A stretch of 64,000 nt of DNA from Pseudomonas sp. UBA1879 (GTDB lineage Bacteria > Pseudomonadota > Gammaproteobacteria > Pseudomonadales > Pseudomonadaceae): assembly GCF_002338065.1 (NCBI RefSeq), contig NZ_DDHJ01000004.1, forward strand, positions 449,943-513,942, read 5' to 3'. Under the pieces are notes generated by a model. It was not told the origin of the DNA. It saw only the letters and a program-made list of their open reading frames with translations, and ran no database searches. The translations under genes and the position numbers were made by a program. Below are positions 17,040-24,988 of the stretch, piece by piece (within the stretch, counting starts at the first letter, position 1; each line of letters starts with the position of its first letter).

Positions 17040-18398
17040 TTAGTCCCCGGATTTGGGCGATTGAAGCTGGTTCAACCGGTTCGTGTTCGGATCACCTTGC
17101 ATCACGCCGCGAGAGTTTTCAGATCGCGTTCTGCTTCGCTCGATGATCTTCATCGGCGAGTTCTGAGCGAGTTGCTGGCGCATATCGAGCTCGATTTTCA
17201 GGTTGCCGATTTCCTGCTGCAACGCTGAGTTCTGCTGACTAACGGCTTGAACGGCGAGGTCATTGGAGGCGACATTGGGCTCCTTGCTTCCAGCCATCAT
17301 CGTACGCTGCAGCGCCAGTGCTTTTTCGAGCACGTCGGAGAGGGCGACCTCGGATGCGAGTCGGCGTGCCAGCAGATCCTGATCGCGCTCATCCTTCAAC
17401 GCGGCGATGACGCCGCGAGTGATCGGCAGCGAGTTGCTGCTGGCGGCCTGCAGGTTGTCGGGTGACAGGGATTTACTGCCGGTGAGTAGATCCTGCAGCG
17501 CTTTCAGTTTGGTGTCGTAGGTTTCCTGGATCAGCGGTGTGAGCCCCACTCCGGGCGCGGTCACGGTTTTGGCGCAGTCTTCACAGGTCTGCTGTTGTTG
17601 CTCTCCCAGCACTCGGTTGGCAAACGTGGTGGCCTCTTCCGGGGACGACCAGACATTGCAGATCAGGCCGTTATTGCAACTGTCTTTGCTGATTGAAGAG
17701 CTGTCTCCGGCCGATCGTTTATTCAGCAGGTTATAGCCAGCTTTGGCAACGTCTCCGACGATCTTGATAGGCTTTTGGCCTGAACCACCCGCGCGGTTGC
17801 CACCGACCCACGTGACACCGTCGTTGCCACCTTTCTTTTCGACCTGCTCGACTGCTGACACTGCATCGGTATTGGTCGCGAGGGTCTGAGTCATCGCCTG
17901 ACCTTCGGCAAGCTTGCCCCAGCCCATCTGGTTGCCGGCAACATCCGCCATCTTGTCCGCAATGGCTCGGCAGGTTGACTTGGACCTGTCAAAGGCGAGC
18001 CTGGCTTGCAGAATTCCGTTCGTGAGCAAGTTATACAACGCCGGGTTGGCGCGCTGTAGCACCAGCGCCGGCAACGAGCCGACAGCACCTGTCGCATTGG
18101 AAACGACCGAACTCATGATGTTCTGAAACCCGGCAGTTGCACCATTCAACTGATTTTCGAGGGTCGTGCTGAGGTTCATGTTTCCGCAGATCGGATTGGC
18201 ACTCCAACCGCCTCCGACCGAAATGCTATCCATATTGCCAGCGCTGCCCATGGTGACCGCGCTGCCACCTCCGATGCTGTACAGCACGTCATCGCCGATG
18301 ACACTGCCGGAAGACGAGGCATTGATCGGGTCAGCCGAAATCGCTGTTGCACTGGCAAGGCAACACGCGAGGCCAATCGCCAAAGAACTCCGTTTCAT
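17040..18398 (-). CDS. Integrating conjugative element protein, TIGR03755 (PFL_4711) family
   Basis: 452 aa exported protein. A Sec signal peptide (about 1-22) precedes a Gly/Ser-rich segment, a N-P-I-C-G-N-M-N motif, and a long helical part with the C-E-D-C pair. The family is restricted to ICEs of this kind and is thought to be part of the transfer apparatus in the periplasm. An AGGAG site precedes the ATG. It follows TIGR03756 by 23 bp. Confidence 0.85.
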   Translation of the reverse strand: MKRSSLAIGLACCLASATAISADPINASSSGSVIGDDVLYSIGGGSAVTMGSAGNMDSISVGGGWSANPICGNMNLSTTLENQLNGATAGFQNIMSSVVSNATGAVGSLPALVLQRANPALYNLLTNGILQARLAFDRSKSTCRAIADKMADVAGNQMGWGKLAEGQAMTQTLATNTDAVSAVEQVEKKGGNDGVTWVGGNRAGGSGQKPIKIVGDVAKAGYNLLNKRSAGDSSSISKDSCNNGLICNVWSSPEEATTFANRVLGEQQQQTCEDCAKTVTAPGVGLTPLIQETYDTKLKALQDLLTGSKSLSPDNLQAASSNSLPITRGVIAALKDERDQDLLARRLASEVALSDVLEKALALQRTMMAGSKEPNVASNDLAVQAVSQQNSALQQEIGNLKIELDMRQQLAQNSPMKIIERSRTRSENSRGVMQGDPNTNRLNQLQSPKSGD

Positions 18399-18421
18399 AT
18401 CTTTCTCCTGTGATTAGAGGG

Positions 18422-19360
18422 TCAAAGGCCGGTACTGCCGAGAAACGTTTGTCCTCTGCGCTGACAGCATGAATACGGGCGCCACAGCGCCCAGGCGTAA
18501 CCGCCATCATGGGATTCGACATTCGGAGTGATGCTCGGAAACACTGCGCAACCCGGGCTGAGCACTGGGGTCAGCTCCTGCCACCTACCGGTTGACGGGT
18601 TGCTCTCCAGCACTGGACCAGCCGGCCAATAACCCGGCCTCGGCAATGCCAACAGGGGGAAATAAACGTGTAGCTGGGCGGGGCGGGTCGTGATGTCCGC
18701 TGCTCGCTGAGCGACAAGGGCTCCGGCCTTGTAGTCATCGATCTGAGGAACAAAGCCGCTACGGGGGTAAACGTTGCCCCACTGATTGGCAATCAGGCTG
18801 CTGCCCACCTCACGCAGGCCAGGGGTCAAGGCTTCGGGATACGCTGCCTCGGGCACGCCATACCGCCAGCCGATCGTGTCGCGAGCACTTAGGAAATAAG
18901 GCACCAGCGGTAATGACGCGCCACTGCACGCGTACCCTGAAGCGCTGGCAAACTTCATGAACGTCGCCCCACCAGGGTGGCCAATGACGTCGGCCTCCTT
19001 GAACTTAATGACGTTGTTCTCGTTTTGATGGTTTGTCGTACCGTCGCCGCCTGCTTGAGCGTCAGCGTTGGCAGCGCCGAGCCCTGACATCTCAACCCAG
19101 GGGCTTGCGCCCGTGTTGGAATAAGCTGCCACCACGGCATCGGGGACGTAGTGACGAACCTTGGTCGAGGTTTTGATCTTGCAACCCAAGGGCGTGCACA
19201 GCAGCCAGTAGCAGATACCGACGACTTTGTATTCCAGGCATTGCGGGGACAGGGTAGAGCTGATGATTGCCGCTGAGGTGATGGCGGCCGATGCAGAGAA
19301 CGAGGCGCTCATCGTCACAAGCAAAGCCACTGGACGCAGTCGGGCTCTTATCGGCCTCAT
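18422..19360 (-). CDS. Integrating conjugative element protein, TIGR03756 (TraU-like) family
   Basis: 312 aa. The signal peptide (L-V-T-M-S-A-S-F-S-A-S-A) is followed by Q-C-L-E-Y-K-V-V-G-I-C-Y-W-L and further Cys residues typical of TraU-like periplasmic proteins. ATG 19360 overlaps the stop of TIGR03757 by 4 nt, which decides the start against a longer upstream frame. The C-terminal C-C-Q-R-R-G-Q-T-F tail matches the TraU group. Confidence 0.85.
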   Translation of the reverse strand: MRPIRARLRPVALLVTMSASFSASAAITSAAIISSTLSPQCLEYKVVGICYWLLCTPLGCKIKTSTKVRHYVPDAVVAAYSNTGASPWVEMSGLGAANADAQAGGDGTTNHQNENNVIKFKEADVIGHPGGATFMKFASASGYACSGASLPLVPYFLSARDTIGWRYGVPEAAYPEALTPGLREVGSSLIANQWGNVYPRSGFVPQIDDYKAGALVAQRAADITTRPAQLHVYFPLLALPRPGYWPAGPVLESNPSTGRWQELTPVLSPGCAVFPSITPNVESHDGGYAWALWRPYSCCQRRGQTFLGSTGL

Positions 19361-19788
19361 GGCTGCGCGTTCCGGAATCGCTCGATCTTCTCCACGGCAG
19401 CTTTCACATCTGCTTCGCCGTAAACGACGAATCGACGATCCACGATGACGGCGGGGATCTTCTCGATACCGAGGCTCCATGCGTCTGTGGTGCCTTGTTG
19501 GGCCTGCGTCAGATCATGCTGAAAATTAATTCCAGCTGAGCTAGATAGGTAAGACTGGATCGTTTCTGGCGCCTGAGACAGATTAGATGGCAACTGCTGA
19601 GTCAGTTGCTCTTCAAGCCGCTCCTGCTCATCCAGGAAAATCACACGAACTCCGTTAGAGTCGGTGATGGGGTGTGCCCGATCGGTAACAACCCAGGTTT
19701 CGCCCAAAGCGTGCGCGCATGCGCCGAGCAACATGATCCCGAGTGCTCGACGTGGCTTGGAAGCAGGGGGATGTTGAGAATGGAACAT
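19357..19788 (-). CDS. Integrating conjugative element protein, TIGR03757 (PFL_4709) family
   Basis: 143 aa. The signal peptide (about residues 12-29) precedes a thioredoxin-like C-terminal part with I-P-A-V-I-V-D-R-R-F-V-V-Y-G, as in TrbC/TIGR03757 proteins. It is the first gene of the coupled minus-strand block TIGR03757-03756-03755-membrane protein-TraG-N. Confidence 0.85.
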   Translation of the reverse strand: MFHSQHPPASKPRRALGIMLLGACAHALGETWVVTDRAHPITDSNGVRVIFLDEQERLEEQLTQQLPSNLSQAPETIQSYLSSSAGINFQHDLTQAQQGTTDAWSLGIEKIPAVIVDRRFVVYGEADVKAAVEKIERFRNAQP

Positions 19789-20166
19789 TACGGCTTACCT
19801 GAATGGAGTCAGGTACAGCAAACCGCAACGGGCATTTGCATACAGCAGAAAATAGGAACCTGAGCGCTGCGCGATTTTCTCTTCGATAGCTGCCGCGACG
19901 ATGACTGCACCTCCGCGGTCATCCGGATCATTTCGGAAGATCAAAGACCTAACCTTGGGATGATGCTTAGTCCTCTAAGCGCTTAAGCACTTCGGCTCAG
20001 CTGCGTTTCTTCTATCTATTTGTTGTTGATGAGGTACTCCAACCGGTGCCGGCTCTAATTTTCGGTGAACATCACACCGGGCCTACTGATAACCTTGTCG
20101 GGATGCCCCGGCCTGACTCTCTCCAGATCCAGCACAATTTTCGTGAAATACTGACAGAGAGGTCCT
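19789..20166. other. Non-coding gap after the ICE transfer block
   Basis: No gene is seen. A copy of the tRNA-Lys 3' end, which would mark the right attachment site, was looked for by eye here and not found. Confidence 0.4.
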
Positions 20167-20604
20167 ATGACCACTTGCCGCGCTACTTCCCTTCGTCTTG
20201 GCCAGTTCAAACCTCTGATCTGCGTTGCATCCGTCACCGGCAGGCAGCCAGAGAGCGACGTGGTGCTGTTATGGGTGACGTACGCCACCGGCATTCGCGT
20301 GACCGAGCAGCCTTGCTTGAAATTGGTGACGTGCTGTATCCCAGCGGAGCACTCAAGCCCGAGGTGTACTTGCGCGCAGACATCACCAAGGGTTGCCGAC
20401 CGCGCAATGTGTACCTGACCCATGCCCGCTGCCTCGCAGCGCTCGATGCGTGGCTTGCCGTGCGCTTACAACGCCGCTGGGGCTTCTCCGGCGCCGATGA
20501 GTATCGTGGGCTACGCCCAAGGATCAAAACTGGTGCAACAGGACGATCCTGTTGAGAATCTGGATTCAGCCGAATCACACTCCGCAGCGCTTGCCCGCAA
20601 CTGA
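20167..20604 (+). pseudogene. Broken site-specific tyrosine recombinase
   Basis: Three frames together read like one recombinase: S-L-R-L-G-Q-F-K-P-L-I-C-V-A-S ... L-W-V-T-Y-A-T-G-I-R-V-T-E in the first, A-L-L-E-I-G-D-V-L-Y-P-S-G-A-L-K-P-E ... L-T-H-A-R-C-L-A-A-L-D-A-W-L and R-G-L-R-P in the second, and S-K-L-V-Q-Q in the third. Frameshifts lie near 20306-20312 and 20515-20526. The Y-A-T-G-I-R-V segment holds the first catalytic Arg; the C-terminal His and Tyr are missing. It is a decayed end of another mobile element. Confidence 0.75.
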
Positions 20605-20619
20605 TCAGGACAACCCGTT

Positions 20620-20748
20620 ATGCGCGCGTTTAAATCCAACGATCAGGCCGGTCTCGAAGCCCTCACAATGGTCAACTTGCCCGATCCGGGTATACCGGGC
20701 CCGGGGGAAATCGATGATGAGCATCGAGCAGGGAGGCGTAGAAGGCTT
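20620..20748 (+). pseudogene. Truncated N-terminus of zinc-type alcohol dehydrogenase
   Basis: An ATG with an AGGA site opens a frame M-R-A-F-K-S-N-D-Q-A-G ... V-N-L-P-D-P-G-I-P-G-P-G-E-I, the usual start of MDR-family NAD(P)-dependent alcohol dehydrogenases. After about 31 codons, near 20713, the similarity stops and a 12-codon unrelated tail reaches a stop. The rest of the gene has been lost at a sharp junction. Confidence 0.6.
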
Positions 20749-20932
20749 TGAACTGGTGTGCAGCGTTCAGGTGGACGGGAACCGATTACTTAAACTGCTG
20801 GTTAACGATGTTGTTTTAGGGGATTGCGTTTGGCAGGTGACAAATGCTAGTGGCCAGGTCCTGGAGCGCTCTGAGATTTACCAGGATCTAGCGCATTGTC
20901 TGCGTGACGGTCTGAACAAAGCGTTGAAATAA
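20714..20932 (+). CDS. Small hypothetical protein at the deletion junction
   Basis: 72 aa from ATG 20714 (or ATG 20717), with GGGGG about 7 nt upstream. No domain is recognised; it looks soluble with alternating beta strands (F-E-L-V-C-S-V-Q-V-D-G, D-C-V-W-Q-V-T-N). Its start lies exactly where the truncated dehydrogenase ends, so the present ribosome-binding site is derived from dehydrogenase sequence. Confidence 0.5.
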   Translation: MMSIEQGGVEGFELVCSVQVDGNRLLKLLVNDVVLGDCVWQVTNASGQVLERSEIYQDLAHCLRDGLNKALK

Positions 20933-21081
20933 GGAAAACTGCCGAGAATGTGCGCCGATTCATAAGCATTTCTGATTACCTCTCTTAGCTTGGATTAGTG
21001 CCGCCTTCAATGATGCAGGCGGACGCTTTGTCACTTGTATGCTTAGGCTGGTTGGCACATCGGCATCCCTTGGAGCGGAGA

Positions 21082-21390
21082 CTAACTCGTGCCCTTTCCA
21101 GGCGCCGAGCAAGTGCGCAAGAACCAGTCCAAGTGTTTTGCTGCCAATGGGCTTACGACAAAGACGATGAGGCTTACTGTAATAGGCGTTAGAACCAGTG
21201 TTCGATGCCACACCGCCCAGTTGTCAGTCAGCGGACTTAATGCGTAAAGCAGAAGTGTCACGATGGGGTACACGAATACCGTCATGACGATTGCCATCCT
21301 GATTTTGGATGGCTTGATCGGAACGCAGGCAGGGCCGTCGCTTGCTCGCAGACGCTTTAAATCGCGGGTCATGGCCTTGGGTATGTTCAA
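21082..21390 (-). CDS. Small membrane protein with two helices
   Basis: 102 aa. The two membrane segments (about residues 31-52 and 62-82) with the K-I-R-M-A-I-V-M-T-V-F-V-Y-P-I start resemble the C-terminal membrane part found fused to some antibiotic-biosynthesis monooxygenase domains; the monooxygenase domain is absent here. It could be a stand-alone protein or a remnant. It lies 11 bp downstream of the glutathione-transferase gene on the same strand. Confidence 0.5.
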   Translation of the reverse strand: MNIPKAMTRDLKRLRASDGPACVPIKPSKIRMAIVMTVFVYPIVTLLLYALSPLTDNWAVWHRTLVLTPITVSLIVFVVSPLAAKHLDWFLRTCSAPGKGTS

Positions 21391-21401
21391 GTCACTGACT
21401 C

Positions 21402-22013
21402 CTAGTACTCGGCGCTAGGCCGCTGGCGGAAACTCTTGTACCAGGCATCAAGGCGCGGATGATCGGCGCCGAAGGCCAGGTCGAACCTCTCCCGGCATGT
21501 TTGAAAAATTGAAAACACTGTGCAGTCAGCGATTGTGGGGTTACCTCCTGCCAGAAACTCTTTGTCTCCGATCTTCGTCTCCAGGACATCCAATATTTCG
21601 GTGACGTACTCGAAGAGCTTGTTAGCCACCTCCACGGTCGGAGATGGCTCCTTGGCAGGAAAGGATTGGGTGACATTCCACAGCCAAAGCTGAGACCGGA
21701 CCACCAGATCAGTGCCCAGGCGTTCAAGCGACCGTATCTGTGATCGGGAAGTGGCATTCGTCCCAATCATTGGCGTGTCGGGATACAGCTCCTCGAGATA
21801 CTCGACAATGGCGGCGGAGTCAGTAATCGGCACCCCCTCATCCGTGACAAGTGTCGGGGCTCGCCCGCTGGGATTCAGTGCGAGGTACTCGCGTGACTTG
21901 TGCGCTCCTCCCGCGTAATCAAGTTCATATCGCGGAACGTCAATCCCCTTTTCGTTCAGATAGATGATAACGCGCCGCGGATTCGTCCCCTTTTTAAATT
22001 GGTACAAGAGCAT
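21402..22013 (-). CDS. Glutathione S-transferase family protein
   Basis: 203 aa. The N-terminal thioredoxin fold (L-L-Y-Q-F-K-K-G-T-N-P-R-R-V) contains the glutathione-binding P-T-L-V-T-D and D-S-A-A-I-V-E-Y-L segment; the C-terminal helical domain ends P-R-L-D-A-W-Y-K-S-F-R-Q-R-P. ATG 22013 is preferred over 22037 because GGAAGG lies 8 nt upstream. The substrate is unknown. It is divergent from an MmyB-type regulator, which probably controls it. Confidence 0.85.
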   Translation of the reverse strand: MLLYQFKKGTNPRRVIIYLNEKGIDVPRYELDYAGGAHKSREYLALNPSGRAPTLVTDEGVPITDSAAIVEYLEELYPDTPMIGTNATSRSQIRSLERLGTDLVVRSQLWLWNVTQSFPAKEPSPTVEVANKLFEYVTEILDVLETKIGDKEFLAGGNPTIADCTVFSIFQTCRERFDLAFGADHPRLDAWYKSFRQRPSAEY

Positions 22014-22130
22014 CAATCCAACCTTCCGAAGTAGCATTTCAATCAGTTGCCCCGGAGGTTACGCTCTATAAATCCTGTTACAATGGGGTTTTTATGCTGT
22101 TACTAAAGTGATGCTTTTGAGAGGTGCAAA

Positions 22131-22919
22131 GTGACCTCCGATCGATTAACGCGCGCGCCAGCAAAACAAGCGTTGTCAGACTTCATCCGCTACTGTCGCG
22201 AGCGTACGTCTCCAGAATCGCTTGGCCTACCGCAGGGACGCCGTCGTCGAACCACAGGCCTACGTCGTGAGGAAGTCGCCGCGTTGGCTGGTGTCGGCTT
22301 GACCTGGTACACCTGGTTTGAGCAGGGACGCGACATAGCGGTATCGGACGACTTCCTCCAGCGGTTGGCGCGAGGGCTTCGGCTTGATCGAGCCGAACGG
22401 GAGCACCTTTTTGCACTGGCTGGACGTGAGACATTCGCGGATGGGACTGAAGGCGCCGGGCTACCTCAATCCCTGGTAACGATGATTGATGCTCTCGATC
22501 AAGCCGCCTACATAATGGACAGCTCTTGGGACCTGCTGGCCTATAACGAAGCGGCAAGGATCCTGTTTGAAGACTTTACGTTGCCGCGACCCAATTTGCT
22601 GCGCATCGTCTTCTTCTCTGAACACTACCGGCAGAAGATTCAAGACTGGCAGTTTGCAGCGAGGCTTGTACTGCTCAAGGCGCGCCATGACTATCTGACT
22701 GGCGGGAAGAGCCCTATTCTAAAGTCCATCCTCAACGAGGTTCTTCACGCCGTCCCTCAGGCGATGGAATGGTGGGATGATCCCGAAATACTTCCGATCG
22801 GCGATACGGACATCACGCTGCGCGACGGACAGGGCTGCTGGCGAAGATATCGCATCAATATTCTTATTTCTAAGGACAGGCCTGGCCTTCGTATCGCCTT
22901 CTACGATGAAAAAAAATAA
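22131..22919 (+). CDS. XRE-family transcriptional regulator with MmyB-like ligand domain
   Basis: 262 aa. The N-terminal helix-turn-helix is of the R-R-T-T-G-L-R-R-E-E-V-A-A-L-A-G-V-G-L-T-W-Y type. The C-terminal MmyB domain is a PAS-like pocket, in this family often thought to bind fatty acids. GTG start with GAGGTG 5 nt upstream. In Actinobacteria and Pseudomonas such regulators control an adjacent divergent oxidoreductase or transferase; here the glutathione-transferase gene 117 bp away. Two TGTTAC words 22 bp apart (22076 and 22098) lie in the shared promoter region. Confidence 0.88.
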   Translation: MTSDRLTRAPAKQALSDFIRYCRERTSPESLGLPQGRRRRTTGLRREEVAALAGVGLTWYTWFEQGRDIAVSDDFLQRLARGLRLDRAEREHLFALAGRETFADGTEGAGLPQSLVTMIDALDQAAYIMDSSWDLLAYNEAARILFEDFTLPRPNLLRIVFFSEHYRQKIQDWQFAARLVLLKARHDYLTGGKSPILKSILNEVLHAVPQAMEWWDDPEILPIGDTDITLRDGQGCWRRYRINILISKDRPGLRIAFYDEKK

Positions 22920-23172
22920 AACGGTCGGCTCTTCCTTCACCACTCTACGAACCGGGTGAACGCCGAGTTGGTTCACCTGAGACGTTATAAGTAGTTGGGG
23001 CAGGGCTCTTCGACAGGACGCGCGTGGCGACATTAATGGAAGCCATAGTGACCCTAACCGGTTAACGGAAATGCGGCTACCGCGCTCAAGGGCTTGCTGG
23101 CTGATGCCATCCAGGGCGACAAGTCACCCCATCCATCACCAGCTCCACGAACAACGGAAAACAGGACAGTCT
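22920..23172. other. Gap with hairpin and possible gene remnant
   Basis: GGTGAAC (22955-22961) and GTTCACC (22971-22977) form a 7-bp hairpin without a T tract. From about 23049 a frame reading A-T-A-L-K-G-L-L-A-D-A-I-Q-G-D-K-S-P looks protein-like but has no start, so it may be the tail of a lost gene. Confidence 0.35.
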
Positions 23173-23421
23173 ATGGCAAGACGATATCCACCAGGACATT
23201 GCCCAGATGAATGCTCTGGCGGTCACATCGACCGACAAATGATTGTGAACACAGGGTTGATGGTTCAGCTCCCCGAAAGCGTGCAAGCAGAAATCACAGC
23301 GCACGGCGGTGCGAAACGCTGCAGCTACTGCGGGCTGGTTTATCTTTCGCCAATGCTTCAGTACGGATCACGGCTCGGCTTTTGGGACTCCGGTGTGCGG
23401 GTGCAAGGCTGGACCTCATAG
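23173..23421 (+). CDS. Small Cys-rich hypothetical protein
   Basis: 82 aa. Two Cys pairs, C-P-D-E-C and C-S-Y-C-G-L-V-Y, are compatible with a zinc-binding fold. A moderate AGGAC site lies upstream. It is the first of a run of small plus-strand genes of unknown function between two decayed mobile-element regions. Family not recognised. Confidence 0.55.
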   Translation: MARRYPPGHCPDECSGGHIDRQMIVNTGLMVQLPESVQAEITAHGGAKRCSYCGLVYLSPMLQYGSRLGFWDSGVRVQGWTS

Positions 23422-23432
23422 GAATTGCCGTT

Positions 23433-23693
23433 ATGAGTAAACTGAAAAAATCTGCGTTGATTATGGCTCTGCAATCTGCTGACTGGTCAGGAGTGAGTCT
23501 CGGTAACAAAGCTCTGATCCAAGCCGCAATCGATGAGTTGACTGGCATCGCTACAACGAATTCAGAATCGATGATCGACATTGCCAAGGTCGAACAAATG
23601 GCAGCGTATTACGAAGCGCCGGAGGCTTTTTTTGACTGGCTTGATTTGATGCGGAACATCCAAACGGAAAGAGCCGGCGATTGGTCCCGGTAG
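23433..23693 (+). CDS. Hypothetical protein in small-gene cluster
   Basis: 86 aa from ATG 23433 with AGGAA about 9 nt upstream, 11 bp after the previous gene. Predominantly helical and acidic (A-L-I-Q-A-A-I-D-E-L-T-G, F-F-D-W-L-D-L-M-R-N). No known domain is recognised. Confidence 0.55.
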   Translation: MSKLKKSALIMALQSADWSGVSLGNKALIQAAIDELTGIATTNSESMIDIAKVEQMAAYYEAPEAFFDWLDLMRNIQTERAGDWSR

Positions 23694-23707
23694 TCGAGGA
23701 AAAGACG

Positions 23708-23872
23708 ATGGCCATCTACGAAGAAATGCGGGCACAGCTCCAGGAGCTGGTAGACCTGGTGAAGCAGGACGAACAGTATGCCGCAGCAGTTGCCTACGGC
23801 GCGATTGAGGCCGATCAGGGCACCGCCCAGGCTCACCAGCAGCGTGCATTCGCATCGTTAACTGAAGCGTAA
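23708..23872 (+). CDS. Very small helical hypothetical protein
   Basis: 54 aa, almost entirely helix-forming (M-A-I-Y-E-E-M-R-A-Q-L-Q-E-L-V-D-L-V-K-Q). It starts 14 bp after the previous gene, with GAGG upstream (23697-23700), and is probably cotranscribed with it. The composition suggests a short coiled coil. Function unknown. Confidence 0.5.
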   Translation: MAIYEEMRAQLQELVDLVKQDEQYAAAVAYGAIEADQGTAQAHQQRAFASLTEA

Positions 23873-24020
23873 CTACGGGCTCAAGTGAATCCTCACAGCC
23901 ACCACGGAAAACGCGGCGGATCTGCCGCCCAAGTACGCTCAAGCCCCGCCGTCAAAACGTGGGGCCGAGGACGTAGAGGGGCATGATGATCGCGCCCAGG
24001 ATCGAGCAGGAAAAAACAGT

Positions 24021-24473
24021 ATGGATGAGGTCGACTGGTGGTCGCGTATACCGGCTTATGCAGGACTAGGCTTATCGGTCTTTGCTGTATTCCGCGGGCG
24101 CACCTATCTGCAAGTCTCGCTGGGTAATCAGTATGACCACGAGGAGATCTTCGTTTCGAATATGAGCCCGCACGAGGTTGAGGTCATTTCGTTAGGGGCT
24201 ATCAACGCTGACGGCAGTCTTTCGGATTGGACCGATGGTCCTCAACCTTGGCGAAGCCTCCCAAAGCGCATACCTGCACGTGGTCATTTAACGATTTCTC
24301 TCGATGCTGATATCGCGCCCGCAAACCTTTGTCACGCGTACAACCTAGGTCGTGGTGGCTGTTTTGTCCGCATCACTGGGGGCAAGGTATTCTCCAATCC
24401 GGGTCTGATTAAAAGGAAATGGTGGAAGGTGCGGAGCTTGTTCAGACCAAAGTTTAGCGACCCTCTTGAGTAG
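24021..24473 (+). CDS. Hypothetical protein with N-terminal hydrophobic segment
   Basis: 150 aa. A short hydrophobic stretch (I-P-A-Y-A-G-L-G-L-S-V-F-A-V-F) near the N-terminus is followed by a beta-rich domain (Y-L-Q-V-S-L-G-N-Q ... I-F-V-S-N-M-S-P-H-E-V-E-V) and a basic C-terminus. AGGA lies about 11 nt before the ATG. It is 14 bp upstream of another membrane protein gene, so a two-gene unit is likely. Family not recognised. Confidence 0.55.
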   Translation: MDEVDWWSRIPAYAGLGLSVFAVFRGRTYLQVSLGNQYDHEEIFVSNMSPHEVEVISLGAINADGSLSDWTDGPQPWRSLPKRIPARGHLTISLDADIAPANLCHAYNLGRGGCFVRITGGKVFSNPGLIKRKWWKVRSLFRPKFSDPLE

Positions 24474-24487
24474 ATCGAGGAAAAAAT

Positions 24488-24814
24488 ATGGCCGTTACCA
24501 TTACTCAGCAGTTGACCGAAGGTGATATCGGACAAGCGATCACGCTCGCCCGTGCGAACTATGTCGAGCTAATCAATAAATTCGTGAAGCCAGCTATGAC
24601 AACGCGCTTGAATGGCTGGTATCGACTTTGGATCGTGCTTTGCGTGCCGCTGCTGGTGTTTGCGGTCCTGACGGTCAAAGAAAACTGGCGGTTGTCGCCT
24701 AAAGAGCGTCTAGAGATCTTCGCTGAATTCGGACTCATTCCTTGCCTGTTGTTGTATGCACTGGGATGGTCGGTGGTATGGATCATCCGGGGTTTCAATA
24801 AGCACTCACACTGA
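24488..24814 (+). CDS. Two-helix membrane protein, hypothetical
   Basis: 108 aa with two membrane helices (about residues 45-62 and 82-100) separated by a short charged loop. It follows the previous gene closely with an AGGAAAAAA site, and the pair could form a membrane complex. No homologous family is recognised. Confidence 0.55.
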   Translation: MAVTITQQLTEGDIGQAITLARANYVELINKFVKPAMTTRLNGWYRLWIVLCVPLLVFAVLTVKENWRLSPKERLEIFAEFGLIPCLLLYALGWSVVWIIRGFNKHSH

Positions 24815-24961
24815 GTGACACGCTAGGGCGCGGCTTGGGCAGAGGCCGACAAACACCCTCAATTGGCCGGTTCCTGTTCTTCTTCAAAGGCCGCTTCTGG
24901 CCGTTAGCTGACACTTGTAGCCCATACCAAACCCGCCAAGGGATGAGATGGATTTGCTAAC

Positions 24962-24986
24962 AAAAAGCCACCCGAAGGTGGCTTAA
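24962..24986 (-). terminator. Rho-independent terminator of the helicase remnant
   Basis: On the minus strand AAGCCACC-TTCG-GGTGGCTT is followed by TTTG. The 8-bp stem with a UUCG tetraloop is very stable. It lies directly after the stop of the helicase remnant (24989) and was probably its native terminator. Confidence 0.85.
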
Positions 24987-24988
24987 AT

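Noticed and set aside
19789..20166. Right attachment site of the ICE
   Set aside because: A copy of the tRNA-Lys 3' end was looked for here and through the rest of the window by eye and not seen; a computed search would be needed.
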